Below are positions 27,858-39,229 of a stretch of DNA of 64,000 nucleotides, in pieces. Made by a program: the position numbers and the translations under genes. This DNA is from Massilia sp. ZL223. Its GTDB lineage: Bacteria > Pseudomonadota > Gammaproteobacteria > Burkholderiales > Burkholderiaceae_D. Location of the stretch: positions 1 to 64,000 of the forward strand of contig NZ_JAGPWD010000008.1 of assembly GCF_018119395.1 (NCBI RefSeq), written 5' to 3'. The stretch's first letter is position 1, and the number at the start of each line of letters is the position of its first letter. The notes beneath the pieces were generated by a model, which did not search any database, was not told where the DNA came from, and saw nothing but the letters and a program-made list of their open reading frames with translations.

Positions 27858-28631
27858 CTAGCGCCTGAAGGACAAGCCGATGGTGAAGGCGGTGTCGGTG
27901 GTGCGGTTGTTGAGGCCGCGCGAGAACATGGCGTCGACCTGGCAGGACTTGGAGAGCAAATACGCGGCGCCGACATCGAAGCTCGCCTGGGTGCCGCCAT
28001 GGCGGCCGCGCGCGATTTGCGGCAGCGCCACTTCGGCGAAGCCGCGCAGGCGTTCGTTTACTTCCTTCCCCAGCACCACACCCAGGACGCCGTAGGTGTA
28101 GCGGCGCCCTTCGTCGTCGCGCTCGCGGCCTAGGCCCGGCATCAGGCCGAGCGACATGCCGGCTGGGAGCTCCCACTCGCCGGCGACACGCAGCGAGGGC
28201 CGCACCCCGCTACCGCGAAAGGCGCGCGAGCCGCTTGGCAGCTCTGCGTGCAGCAGCACGCCGACCGAAGGTAGTCCGCGACGCGCGTCCATCGCATGCC
28301 ACTTGAGTCCGAGCGAGGTGTCGGCATAGCCCGACTCGCCGCCCTGAACATGGATGCGGCCGTCGGTTTCCACGCGCAGTTCGAGGTCGTCATGGACGCC
28401 GACGCGCAGCAGAGTCGGCGTCGCCACGCTGCGCTCGCGGCCCGCTTCATGGCGGTCGCGTTCGAGCAGGAGGCTGGTTTCCAGCTGCAGCCGGCCCTTG
28501 CCGACGACCTTGCTCGATTCGACGAAGTCGGGGCGGTCGGTTTCGATGGCCTCGTCGGCCGCCTGTGCGCAGTGGATGGCGCACAAGGCCAGTAGCGTGC
28601 TGGCGCAGCGGGACAGGATGGCGGTCTTCAT
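27858..28631 (-). CDS. Putative outer-membrane beta-barrel protein (Phenol_MetA_deg-like)
   Basis: 257 aa with a signal peptide (MKTAILSRCASTLLALCAIH, cleavage after AQA) and the opening ETDRPDFVESSKVVGKGRLQ that is characteristic of the transporter family named after MetA of phenol degradation. Alternating hydrophobic pattern throughout and a terminal GLSFRR suggest a barrel. The frame is open 33 codons upstream, but the signal peptide fixes the start at 28631. No catabolic genes lie next to it, so a phenol role should not be assumed. Confidence 0.72.
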   Translation of the reverse strand: MKTAILSRCASTLLALCAIHCAQAADEAIETDRPDFVESSKVVGKGRLQLETSLLLERDRHEAGRERSVATPTLLRVGVHDDLELRVETDGRIHVQGGESGYADTSLGLKWHAMDARRGLPSVGVLLHAELPSGSRAFRGSGVRPSLRVAGEWELPAGMSLGLMPGLGRERDDEGRRYTYGVLGVVLGKEVNERLRGFAEVALPQIARGRHGGTQASFDVGAAYLLSKSCQVDAMFSRGLNNRTTDTAFTIGLSFRR

Positions 28632-28728
28632 GGATTTTCCGTGGATGCTGGCGGCCCAGCGTGATCCATATCGTATGTCAGGCGGGCAGCGTAGCGCGCA
28701 CGGCAGCCGAGCTATCGGTCTGCGGGCC

Positions 28729-28839
28729 AACTTAGGTTCCGGCCTTCGCCGGAACGACGTGCTGAGGGTGCGGACTACGAAGGTTCCCGACAGTTCGCTG
28801 CTTAAGCCCGTCGTTCCGGCGGAGGCCGGAACCCAAGTT
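28729..28839. repeat. Paired 31-bp palindromic repeat, locus C
   Basis: Units at 28729-28759 (AACTT...CGACG; identical to the second unit of locus A) and 28809-28839 (CGTCG...AAGTT), separated by 49 bases. Lies between rpoD and the outer-membrane protein gene. Confidence 0.85.
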
Positions 28840-28864
28840 CACCAACTTGAAAACAGCCACACAA

Positions 28865-28894
28865 ATAAAAAATGCCGCCCACAAGGGCGGCATT
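28865..28894 (-). terminator. Intrinsic terminator of rpoD
   Basis: Minus-strand stem AATGCCGCCC / GGGCGGCATT with a four-base loop, followed by a T-rich tract, about 20 bases after the rpoD stop. Confidence 0.88.
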
Positions 28895-28913
28895 CTCACC
28901 AAGCCATAAGGAC

Positions 28914-31568
<2,655 letters not shown>

Positions 31569-32119
31569 CTAAAGCTCTCCAGTCGAGGCGGGGGCGCGCC
31601 TGCGAAGTCAATAATCCAGCGGGACCCGCGGAGCGGGTCCTGGCAAATGTGGTTCGGAAGTGGCCCTACCTTAGGGCGAAGGGCGGGACTTCAAGCACGG
31701 ATTTCCTCGTCCCGCACGCAAAGGCAGAAAGCGGCGGGAAGAAAGAGGGATCGGTGGTCAAAATCGCGGTGTGCATGTCGAACGAAAAAAAGCCCGTCGG
31801 CTGAAACGGGCTTGCATCTATTTTTCTAGAAGAATAGAAGGAGGCGATATTATGCCCCAACGCAAGATTTGGTGATAATTGAAATATCCGATAATGGATA
31901 TAAGCAATTCATATATTAGCAAGCCTTCCTCGGATTCCCCTTCGGGTTCTGCGTCGGCGCAAGCCTCACGCAAGGCAAGGGGCGGATCATACACGATTTC
32001 GCGGCTGCGCGCCCGTGCCACGTGGCGTAAAACCCAACAATATCCTTGGAACAAGTACGGACCTAGTACAATACTATGCGCCCGAGCGACGTGCTATCCT
32101 TCGCTTTCCCGTTCTTACC
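31569..32119. other. Long intergenic region between rpoD and proQ-like gene
   Basis: 551 bases with no convincing protein gene. The rpoD-proximal part holds a hairpin GGACCCGC/GCGGGTCC at about 31620-31640. At 31784-31813 lies a minus-strand terminator, and 31816-31920 is markedly AT-rich for this genome. Within it a plus-strand AAGGAGG is followed seven bases later by a seven-codon frame MPQRKIW and stop (31852). The terminator facing minus implies a short minus-strand transcript starting somewhere between 31900 and 32100, possibly a small RNA; no known RNA family was recognised. Confidence 0.5.
31784..31813 (-). terminator. Intrinsic terminator of an unassigned minus-strand transcript
   Basis: Stem AAGCCCGT (31790-31797) / ACGGGCTT (31806-31813); read on the minus strand it is followed by seven T residues. 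No clear gene lies upstream of it on that strand. Confidence 0.65.
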
Positions 32120-32599
32120 ATGAAGTCAATGAATACCAATACCCCTGCAGAGTCCGCCGACATCACCGCCACCCCAGCCGCTCCGGAACAGGCCAAAGCG
32201 CCCGCCCTGTCGGCCCGTGCACTGCTCAAGCAGCTCCAGCAGGAGTTCCCCGCCTTCCGCGATTGCCTGCCGCTGGCGATCGGCATCGACAAGCAACTGC
32301 TGGCCCGCATGCCGGGCCTGGACCGCAAGACCATGCGCGCCGCGCTGGGCATCCACACCGGTTCCATGCGCTACCTGCGCGCCATGGAAAAGGCCAAGGT
32401 GCGTTTCGACCTGGACGGCACACCGGGCGCCGAGGTGACCGATACCCACCGCCTGCACGCCAAGGAACAGCTGCAGGAACGCTTCAAGAAGGAAGCCGAG
32501 CGCAAAAAGGCCGAGCGCGACGCCGCCGCCGCGGAAGAAGCGAACCGCAAGCGCCAGGAAAAGCTGCAGGCGCTGGCCAGCAAATTCTCGCGTAATTGA
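32120..32599 (+). CDS. ProQ/FinO-family RNA chaperone
   Basis: 159 aa RNA-binding protein. Disordered Ala/Thr/Pro N-terminus (1-35), FinO/ProQ domain at about residues 36-115 (LLKQLQQEFPAFRDCLPLAI, MRAALGIHTGSMRYLRAMEK), and a highly charged Lys/Glu/Ala-rich C-terminal helix. This short form lacks the C-terminal Tudor-like domain of E. coli ProQ. Start chosen at the ATG at 32120; an ATG nine bases later is possible. The stop overlaps the next gene's start as TGATG. Confidence 0.87.
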   Translation: MKSMNTNTPAESADITATPAAPEQAKAPALSARALLKQLQQEFPAFRDCLPLAIGIDKQLLARMPGLDRKTMRAALGIHTGSMRYLRAMEKAKVRFDLDGTPGAEVTDTHRLHAKEQLQERFKKEAERKKAERDAAAAEEANRKRQEKLQALASKFSRN

Positions 32600-33192
32600 T
32601 GAGTGTCGATCCGGACGAGCTGCTGCCACCCTATGTCGGCATCCAGCTGGCCGACGTGCGCATCGTCCGGACCGAGGCCGAGGCTGCGGCGGCCCTGAGC
32701 GCCCTGTCCGAGGCCGACGTGATCGGCTTCGACACCGAATCCAAGCCCACCTTCGCCAAGGGCGAAGTCTCGACCGGGCCGCACCTGGTGCAGCTGGCCA
32801 CCGACCAGATGGCCTATCTGTTCCAGACCGCCAGCACGGCCGGCAACGCGACGGCCCTCATCGTGCTCAAGCCGGTGCTCGAATCGGACCGCATCCTCAA
32901 GGTCGGCTTCGGCCTGGGCGACGACGTGCGCCGCCTGCGCGCCAAGCTCGGGATCGAGCCGCGCAACGTGCTCGACCTCTCCACCGCCCTGCGCCGCGGC
33001 GAGCGCAATTCGCTCGGCGCCAAGAGCGCGGTGGCGCGCTTCTTCGGGCAGCGGCTGCAGAAGTCGCGCCGCATCACGACCACCAACTGGGCCATGCCGC
33101 GCCTGAGCGAAAAGCAGGTGCTGTACGCGGCCGACGACGCTCACGTGGCGCTGCGCATCTACCGGCACTGGCGCGCGAACCCGCCCGCATAG
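32599..33192 (+). CDS. 3'-5' exonuclease, RNase D-like (DEDDy)
   Basis: 197 aa single-domain exonuclease. DEDD residues visible: D and E in IGFDTESKP near residue 44, D in GFGLGDDVRRLRAK near 107, and Tyr/Asp in YAADDAHVALRIY near 178. No HRDC domains follow, so this is the short form rather than full RNase D. Its ATG overlaps the proQ-like stop, so the RNA chaperone and exonuclease are coupled, suggesting shared RNA metabolism. The nucleic-acid substrate (RNA or DNA) is not determined. Confidence 0.82.
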   Translation: MSVDPDELLPPYVGIQLADVRIVRTEAEAAAALSALSEADVIGFDTESKPTFAKGEVSTGPHLVQLATDQMAYLFQTASTAGNATALIVLKPVLESDRILKVGFGLGDDVRRLRAKLGIEPRNVLDLSTALRRGERNSLGAKSAVARFFGQRLQKSRRITTTNWAMPRLSEKQVLYAADDAHVALRIYRHWRANPPA

Positions 33193-33306
33193 ACTCGCCG
33201 CAGGCCATCCCGCTGGTCCGGCAAGAAACCGGCCTCGCGCCAATAAACAAGCTTTTGCCCTTAAACCACGTTATCATTCGAGCATTATTGCTGCCGACGT
33301 GGTTCC

Positions 33307-34035
33307 ATGACTGTACTTCGCTCGCACTTATTCCTCGCCGCGCTCTGGCTGGCCGCCTGCGCGCTTCCAGCCGCAGCGGCGCAGCCCTCCCAGACCGTAC
33401 CCGACACGCTCGCCCAGCGCCTGGTCGCCTGCACCTCCTGCCACGCCCGCGTCGACGCGCGCGGCAACCCGGTCAACGACAGCTACTACCCGCGCATCGG
33501 CGGCAAGCCGGCCGGCTACCTGTACAACCAGCTGCTGAACTTCCGCGAAGGCCGGCGCCAGTATCCCTTGATGACCTACCTGGTCGACCATCTGCCCGAT
33601 CCCTACCTGCGCGAGATCGCCGGCTGGTTCGCCGCCCAGCACCCGCCCGCGCCGCCGCCGGCGCCCGGCAGCATGCCGCCGCAAACCCTGGAGCGCGGCC
33701 GCCAGCTGGTCTTCAACGGCGACAAGTCGCGCAATTTGCCGGCCTGCGTCGCCTGCCACGGCCAGCGCCTGACCGGCGTCGAGCCCTCGATCCCCGGCCT
33801 GCTCGGCCTGCCGCGCGACTATGTGAACGCCCAGTTCGGCGCCTGGCGCGACAAGCTGCGCCGCGCCCACGCGCCCGACTGCATGGCCGAGATCAGCGCC
33901 CGCCTCACCCTGGAAGACGTGAACGCGGTCTCTAGCTGGCTCGCCGCGCAACCCGTGCCGGGCGATCCGCGCCCTGCCACATCGATCGCGCGCCCGCTTC
34001 CGCTGGCCTGCGGCAGCGCCAAGGACACGCCATGA
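33307..34035 (+). CDS. Diheme cytochrome c (c4-like)
   Basis: 242 aa exported protein. Signal peptide to about AAAA at residue 25; two heme c sites, CTSCH at 42-46 and CVACH at 147-151, in two cytochrome c folds. The first fold has YYPRIGGKPAGYLYNQLLNF, typical of c4-like cytochromes that hand electrons to terminal oxidases. It ends four bases into the next cytochrome gene, so the two are a coupled pair forming a periplasmic electron-transfer chain. Confidence 0.88.
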   Translation: MTVLRSHLFLAALWLAACALPAAAAQPSQTVPDTLAQRLVACTSCHARVDARGNPVNDSYYPRIGGKPAGYLYNQLLNFREGRRQYPLMTYLVDHLPDPYLREIAGWFAAQHPPAPPPAPGSMPPQTLERGRQLVFNGDKSRNLPACVACHGQRLTGVEPSIPGLLGLPRDYVNAQFGAWRDKLRRAHAPDCMAEISARLTLEDVNAVSSWLAAQPVPGDPRPATSIARPLPLACGSAKDTP

Positions 34036-35300
34036 AGAAGCGGTCCATCGCCCTCCTCGCCGTCGCCGGCGCCGTCCTTGCCGCCGTCGCCATCGCCTGG
34101 CCCCGCGCCCAGCACGTACCCGCCGCCTCGCCCGCCGCCTTTGCCGCCACGCCCGGGAACATCGCGCGCGGCGCCTACCTGGCCCGCGCCGGCGACTGCA
34201 TCGCCTGCCACACGGCGCGCGGCGGCCCGGCCTATGCGGGCGGACGCGCGCTCGACACGCCGTTCGGCCGGCTGCACGGCCCCAACCTGACGCCCGACCG
34301 CGAGACCGGCATCGGCGACTGGAGCGCGGACGACTTCTGGAACGCCCTGCACAACGGCATCGGCCGCGACGGCCGCCTGCTCTACCCGGCCTTCCCGTAC
34401 ACGAACTACACGCGCGTCACGCGCGCCGATTCGGATGCGCTGTACGCCTACTTCCGCAGCCTGCCGCCGGTACGCCAGGCCAATCGCCCGCACGAACTCG
34501 ACTTCCCCTACAACCAGCAGGCGATGCTGGCCGGCTGGCGCCTGCTCTACTTCCGCCCCGCCGTCTTCGAGGCCAGGCCGGCGCGCGGCGCCGAGTGGAA
34601 CCGCGGCGCCTACCTGGTCGAGGGACTGGGACATTGCAGCGCCTGCCACAGCACCCGCAACCGCCTGGGCGCCAGCGAAGAGACCTTGTCCGGCGGCCTG
34701 ATCCCGACCATCGGCTGGTACGCGCCCTCGCTCACCGCCGGCAGCGAAGCGGGACTCGGCGACTGGAACAAGGAGCACATCGTGGCGCTGCTGGGCACCG
34801 GCATCTCGCCGCGCGGCTCGAGCACCGGCCCGATGGCCGAGGTGGTGGCGCGCAGCCTGCAGCACCTGACGCGCGAGGACCTGGGCGCAATGGCGGAGTA
34901 TCTGAAATCGCTGCCGGCGAGCGAAGCGCCGAAGCAGGACGTGGGCGAACCCGCCAGCGAGCAGCTGCTGGCCGAGGGCAAGCGGATCTACGACGCGCAG
35001 TGCGTGGACTGCCACGGCGCCGACGGCAAGGGCAAGCAGCCCGCCTACCCGCCGCTGGCGGGCAACCGCGCGGTGACCTTGAGCCCGGCGGTGAATGCGA
35101 TCAGGCTGGTATTGAATGGCGGCTTCCCGCCCGGGACGACGGGCAACCCGCGGCCCTACGGCATGCCGCCCTATGGCCACGAGCTGAGCGACGCCCAGGT
35201 GGCGGCGGTATTGACCTATGTGCGCGCCAGCTGGGGCAACGCGGCCCCGCCGGTCAGCGCGCCGGACGTGAACCGCTACCGCGCCGTGCCGCTGGACTGA
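34032..35300 (+). CDS. Triheme cytochrome c, dehydrogenase electron-transfer subunit type
   Basis: 422 aa, anchored or exported by an N-terminal hydrophobic segment (SIALLAVAGAVLAAVAIAWP). Three heme c sites: CIACH (56-60), CSACH (202-206) and CVDCH (324-328), the layout of the cytochrome subunit of membrane-bound alcohol, aldehyde or gluconate dehydrogenases. No dehydrogenase subunit is adjacent. A GMC oxidoreductase and its Tat subunit are encoded 18 kb away at 52640-54783 and could be a partner (inference). Convergent with the pilus ATPase gene, the stops one base apart. Confidence 0.88.
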   Translation: MKKRSIALLAVAGAVLAAVAIAWPRAQHVPAASPAAFAATPGNIARGAYLARAGDCIACHTARGGPAYAGGRALDTPFGRLHGPNLTPDRETGIGDWSADDFWNALHNGIGRDGRLLYPAFPYTNYTRVTRADSDALYAYFRSLPPVRQANRPHELDFPYNQQAMLAGWRLLYFRPAVFEARPARGAEWNRGAYLVEGLGHCSACHSTRNRLGASEETLSGGLIPTIGWYAPSLTAGSEAGLGDWNKEHIVALLGTGISPRGSSTGPMAEVVARSLQHLTREDLGAMAEYLKSLPASEAPKQDVGEPASEQLLAEGKRIYDAQCVDCHGADGKGKQPAYPPLAGNRAVTLSPAVNAIRLVLNGGFPPGTTGNPRPYGMPPYGHELSDAQVAAVLTYVRASWGNAAPPVSAPDVNRYRAVPLD

Positions 35301-35301
35301 T

Positions 35302-36423
35302 TCACACCATGTCTGCGAACGCCACCCGGTCGGTGGTGGCGGCGCGCGCATCCTCGACGCGCACCTTGTGCGCCGCCAGCAGCTGCTCCAGCGAAGCGTT
35401 CATGGTGTGGCAGCCCGGATCGCGGCCGCTGTTCATGTGGGTGCGGATGCCGCCGATATCGCCTGCTTCGAGCAGGCGCATGATGGTGGCGCTCGGGGTC
35501 AGGCACTCGGTGGCGAGGTGATAGCGGTTGCCTTCGCGCGAAGGCAGCAGCGCCTGGCACAGCACGCCGCGCAGCGCGTGCGCCAGCGCCTGGGCCTGGG
35601 CTTCCGAATTGCCCAGCAGGCGCAGCATCTTCTGCAGTCCCAGCTCGGTCGAGCGCGCGTGCAGGGTCGCCAGCACCAGCGGGCCGGATTCGGCCAGCGC
35701 CAGCGCTTCCTGGGCGGTCTGGGCGTCGCGGATCTCGCCGATCATGATCACATCCGGGCGCTCGCGCAACGCATCCAGCGCGCCCAGGTAGTAGCTCTCG
35801 ACGTCGCCGTCCACGCCCACTTCGCGCTGGGTGATGATGCATTTGCGCTGCGGGATCAGGGTCTCCACCGGGTCTTCGATGGTGATGATGTGGCCCGAGC
35901 GCTGCTTGTTGATCTCGTCCAGGATCGACGCGATGGTGGTCGACTTGCCCTGGCAGGTGTCGCCGATGATCAGCACCAGGCCGCTGGTCAGGCGCGCGAA
36001 CTGGAGTTCGTCTTCCGACAGGCCCAGCTCGGACAGCGCCAGCGGCGCCTTCGGGAAGCGGCGGATCACGCAGCCCAGGCGCTTGCGGCCCTGGAAGTGG
36101 AAGCAGTTGGCGCGGATGCGCGCCGTGTGCAGATCGATCGCGCGGTCGAAGGCGCGCACGGCGATGCGCTCGGCCCAGTTCGGCTCGATCACGTCGAAGA
36201 ACTCTTCCAGCTCTTCCTTGGTGATCGGCGAATCCGTCACCGCCACCAGGCCCTTGGGCTGGCGCAGCATCAAGGGGCTGTTCTGGTGAATGATGATGTC
36301 CGAGAACACCAGTTTCGAGTTCAGCAGGTGCAGGATCTGCTCGACCAGGGTCCCGAACACCGGGTGGTCTTCGTTTTCAATATACGAGAGAGTGGGAATC
36401 TGCGAAGAGGTATGGTGTTCCAT
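35302..36423 (-). CDS. PilT/PilU-like type IV pilus ATPase
   Basis: 373 aa secretion-type hexameric ATPase with an N-terminal PAS-like domain and a RecA-like domain. ASP-box and Walker B are normal (HIITIEDPVE, PDVIMIGEIRD) and the His-box LVLATLHARSTELGL is present. The Walker A is unusual, GDTCQGKST at 154-162 instead of the common GPTGSGKST; the invariant GK and Ser/Thr remain. Probably a retraction ATPase of the PilU type. No other pilus genes lie nearby. Confidence 0.82.
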   Translation of the reverse strand: MEHHTSSQIPTLSYIENEDHPVFGTLVEQILHLLNSKLVFSDIIIHQNSPLMLRQPKGLVAVTDSPITKEELEEFFDVIEPNWAERIAVRAFDRAIDLHTARIRANCFHFQGRKRLGCVIRRFPKAPLALSELGLSEDELQFARLTSGLVLIIGDTCQGKSTTIASILDEINKQRSGHIITIEDPVETLIPQRKCIITQREVGVDGDVESYYLGALDALRERPDVIMIGEIRDAQTAQEALALAESGPLVLATLHARSTELGLQKMLRLLGNSEAQAQALAHALRGVLCQALLPSREGNRYHLATECLTPSATIMRLLEAGDIGGIRTHMNSGRDPGCHTMNASLEQLLAAHKVRVEDARAATTDRVAFADMV

Positions 36424-36508
36424 CTGACCGGGCGCTGTTAAAAGATCAAGTGCGGACCATTATAAAACCAGTCCCGGGAAAAAATTGCAATATCGAAAGC
36501 AAAATTGC

Positions 36509-36991
36509 TTAACGTCCCATACTCGCAACGATGCGGTCGCCAAACAGCGTGATCGCCACACCTAGCGCCACCACCAGGGCGCCCGTCAGGCGCACCGCCG
36601 ACACCTTGCGCATCGCCATGTGGATCAGGCCGAAGTGGTCGATCGCCATCGAGGTGAACAGCTGGCCGGCGATCACCAGCACGATCAGGCTGAGCAAGCC
36701 GATGCGCGGGGCCAGGAATACGGTGCCGAACACGAAGGCGGCGCCGAGGAAGCCGCCGGCGAATTTCCACAGCGGCTGGGAAGGCAGCGCTGCCAGGGTG
36801 GCGCCCAGGCCGCTCAGGCCGTCCTTGGCCAGGGCCATGCCCAGCAGGGCCACGGTGCCGCAGCTGAAGGAAATCAGCGCGGCGGCTACGGAATTGGCGC
36901 CGATCGACGAGGCCAGCTGGCTGTTGACGGCGGCCTGGACCGACATCGCAATGCCGACGCAGAAGGCCACCAGGAAGAGAATCAGGTTCAT
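36509..36991 (-). CDS. YdcZ/DUF606-type DMT-superfamily transporter
   Basis: 160 aa inner-membrane protein with five hydrophobic segments, starting MNLILFLVAFCVGIAMSVQA and containing NSQLASSIGANSVAAALISF, typical of the small half-size DMT proteins that dimerise. GGAG is seven bases before the ATG at 36991; the frame extends upstream without support. Substrate unknown. Confidence 0.82.
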   Translation of the reverse strand: MNLILFLVAFCVGIAMSVQAAVNSQLASSIGANSVAAALISFSCGTVALLGMALAKDGLSGLGATLAALPSQPLWKFAGGFLGAAFVFGTVFLAPRIGLLSLIVLVIAGQLFTSMAIDHFGLIHMAMRKVSAVRLTGALVVALGVAITLFGDRIVASMGR

Positions 36992-37198
36992 CACACTACT
37001 CCGCCCGGGAAAATCCGGGGAAAAAGCGCACGATTTTAGTGCATATGGCGGGGAACAGGTAGTCGAAGCGCGTGGCGGCCTGTCCGCCCAGCATGCATTC
37101 CACTCCGCGAGCCCTGCCGTTCGTCGCAAACGCGCCACGTCCGTTTTGGGCATTGACTAGCATCGCCTCACTGACATTTGCATCCACAGGAGACGACC

Positions 37199-37972
37199 AT
37201 GCACAAGAACCGATTCACTTCCCCCATCCTGGGCAGCCTGCTGCTGGCCGCCGCCCTGGCCGGCGCCGCCGCGCCCGCCTCCGCCGGCCCCTGGCCCTTC
37301 AAGGGCGAGCAAGTCGAGGGCAGCGGCAGCGTCAAGCGCCAGGCGCGCCAGGTCCAGCACTTCACCGGCGTGGCGCTGGAGCTGCCGGGCCGGCTGGAGC
37401 TGCGCACCGGCGCCGCCGAAGGCGTGACGGTCGAGGCCGACGACAACCTGCTGCCGCTGATCGAGACGGTGGTGGAAGACGGCACCCTCAAGGTGCGCCC
37501 GTCCAAGCGCAACCTGAATCTGCGTTCGCGCAACATGAAGATCGTGGTCACCGCGGGTCAGGTCGACCGGCTGTCGCTGGGCGGCTCGGGCACCATCGAC
37601 GCCGACGCCCTGCGCGGCCAGCGCCTGCAGTTCGACCTGGGCGGCTCGGGCAAGATCAATGTGCGCAGCATCGAGGGGGAATCGGTGTCGGTGACCCTGG
37701 GCGGCAGCGGCGAATTCCGCGCCGACGGCGGCTCCGCGCGCAAGCTGTCGGTATCGATCGGCGGCTCGGGCGACGTGGACCTGGGCAAGGTGCAGTCCAA
37801 CGACGCCAGCATCAGCGTGGGCGGTTCGGGCGACGTGACGGTGTGGGCGAAAGATGCGCTGAGCCTGACCATCGCGGGCTCGGGGGATGTGAATTACTAC
37901 GGCGATCCGCGTGTGAGCAAGTCGATTGCGGGGTCGGGGGATGCGCGGCGTCTGGCGGGTGCGCCGCGGTAA
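37199..37972 (+). CDS. GIN-domain (DUF2807) exported repeat protein
   Basis: 257 aa with signal peptide (to ASAG near 29) and a right-handed beta-helix-like repeat domain. Seven turns each carry a GGSG or AGSG step: LSLGGSG, FDLGGSG, VTLGGSG, VSIGGSG, ISVGGSG, LTIAGSG and KSIAGSG, spaced about 18-20 residues. The head is typical of GIN-domain proteins (FTGVALELPGRLELRTG). AGGAG lies six bases before the chosen ATG. Often labelled putative autotransporter adhesin, but no translocator domain is present; cell-surface or periplasmic function unknown. Confidence 0.85.
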   Translation: MHKNRFTSPILGSLLLAAALAGAAAPASAGPWPFKGEQVEGSGSVKRQARQVQHFTGVALELPGRLELRTGAAEGVTVEADDNLLPLIETVVEDGTLKVRPSKRNLNLRSRNMKIVVTAGQVDRLSLGGSGTIDADALRGQRLQFDLGGSGKINVRSIEGESVSVTLGGSGEFRADGGSARKLSVSIGGSGDVDLGKVQSNDASISVGGSGDVTVWAKDALSLTIAGSGDVNYYGDPRVSKSIAGSGDARRLAGAPR

Positions 37973-38132
37973 AGAGTTACTGCGCGGCGTGCATACGTCG
38001 CGTGTAACTTGGGTTCCCGCCTTGAACTGCCACATAAAAGCTGGACACTTTAGTTTATGCGGCCTGGGCGAGTGAGCCGCTTGGATTTCGTGGACACTTT
38101 TGGCCCGAGGATTTGGTCGGTAAAAGGTCTTT

Positions 38133-38969
38133 TTAAAGCTCTTCATAAACCGAACTCCGAGCGAAAGCCGTTGGGGTTTGGTCGTTGAGAGCCATGTGAG
38201 GCCGAATCTCATTGTAGTCCACGCGCCAGGCCTCCACGATGGCCTGCACTTCAGTCAACGAAGTGAACCAGTGGACGTTCAGGCATTCATCGCGCAGTGA
38301 TCCGTTGAATGTCTCGATGAAGCAGTTATCGGTCGGCTTGCCTGGCCGGCTGAAATCGATCCTGGTCTGATGGTGGTAGGCCCATAGGTCCAGCATCTGT
38401 CCGGAAAACTCGCTGCCGTTGTCGACAAACAGGCATTTTGGCGCCGTACGTTTTGCGATGATCCGGTTGAGTGCGGCTACGACATCTTCGCCGCGCAAGC
38501 GATGGCCAGCCACGATGGCCAAGGACTCTCGGCTGTAAATGTCGATAATCGTCAGCAGTCGTATTTTTGTCCCATCCGCGAGCTGGTCGGCCACAAAGTC
38601 CATGCTCCACGCGTCGTTCGTCCGGCGTGGCTGCATACGCGCCTGGCGGACAACTGCGCTCTTGCGCCGCTTCTTGCGAAAGGCGCGCAACTGCAGCTGC
38701 TCCAGGCAATACCAGCGGTAAGTCTGGTTGACGCCCAACTGAAAACCTTCACGCTTGAGCAGCACGTGCAGGCGTCGATAGCCCCACCGCACACGTACTT
38801 GAGCCAGTTCACGTAGCCGTTGGCGCAAAGCCAGTTTTGGATCCTTCTTGCTCGAGCAGTACTGCGTGCTACGTGCTTGCTTGATCAGCCGGCAGGCCCG
38901 CGCCAGTTTCAATCCGTAGTGATCGACGATGTAATCGACCACCTCGCGCTTCAGCGCGGGCCGCCCCAC
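38133..38969 (-). CDS. IS3-family transposase OrfB (integrase catalytic domain)
   Basis: 278 aa. HTH-like N-terminal part (LKLARACRLIKQARSTQYC, VRWGYRRLHVLLKREGF) and rve-type catalytic domain with DDE residues: Asp in NDAWSMDFVAD, Asp in FVDNGSEFSG and Glu in CFIETFNGSLRDE, the last two exactly 35 residues apart. It opens with a GTG that lies within the frameshift site, so it is probably made mainly as an OrfAB fusion by -1 slippage. Confidence 0.93.
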   Translation of the reverse strand: MGRPALKREVVDYIVDHYGLKLARACRLIKQARSTQYCSSKKDPKLALRQRLRELAQVRVRWGYRRLHVLLKREGFQLGVNQTYRWYCLEQLQLRAFRKKRRKSAVVRQARMQPRRTNDAWSMDFVADQLADGTKIRLLTIIDIYSRESLAIVAGHRLRGEDVVAALNRIIAKRTAPKCLFVDNGSEFSGQMLDLWAYHHQTRIDFSRPGKPTDNCFIETFNGSLRDECLNVHWFTSLTEVQAIVEAWRVDYNEIRPHMALNDQTPTAFARSSVYEEL

Positions 38970-39229
38970 TTTTTTGACGCGACGTCCTGCAGGATTGCCT
39001 TGTCCAGGCTCAGCTCTGCCACTAGTTTCTTCAACCGAGCATTCTCGTCCTGCAGAATTTTGAGCTCCCGTACCCCTTCGGACTGCATACCGCCGTACTG
39101 CTTCTTCCAGCGATAAAACGTCTGCTCAGAAATGCCAAGCTGCCGGACGATGTCAGCAACCGCCATGCCCAGTTCAGCCTGCTTCAGGACAGAGACGATC
39201 TGTTCTGCTGGAAAGTGTTTGCGCTTCAT
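38951..39229 (-). CDS. IS3-family transposase OrfA (helix-turn-helix)
   Basis: 92 aa DNA-binding protein starting MKRKHFPAEQIVSVLKQAEL, with HTH VADIVRQLGISEQTFYRWKK and a leucine-zipper-like tail (ENARLKKLVAELSLDKAIL). AGGAGG lies eight bases before the ATG at 39229; a start six codons earlier is less likely. It overlaps orfB by 19 bases. Confidence 0.92.
   Translation of the reverse strand: MKRKHFPAEQIVSVLKQAELGMAVADIVRQLGISEQTFYRWKKQYGGMQSEGVRELKILQDENARLKKLVAELSLDKAILQDVASKKWGGPR
38969..38975 (-). promoter_or_regulatory. Programmed -1 frameshift site of the IS
   Basis: Slippery heptamer AAAAAAG on the minus strand at the orfA/orfB overlap. In the orfA frame it reads as Lys-Lys codons; slipping back one base joins directly to the orfB frame at VGRPALKR. 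This is the standard IS3-family arrangement for producing the OrfAB transposase. Confidence 0.8.

Noticed and set aside
27858..28631. Assigning a phenol-degradation role to the outer-membrane protein
   Set aside because: The family name is historical and no aromatic catabolic genes are adjacent.
31818..32054. A 78-codon minus-strand frame ending just before the terminator at 31784
   Set aside because: No Shine-Dalgarno, no domain-like sequence and uneven composition; a non-coding transcript explains the terminator equally well.
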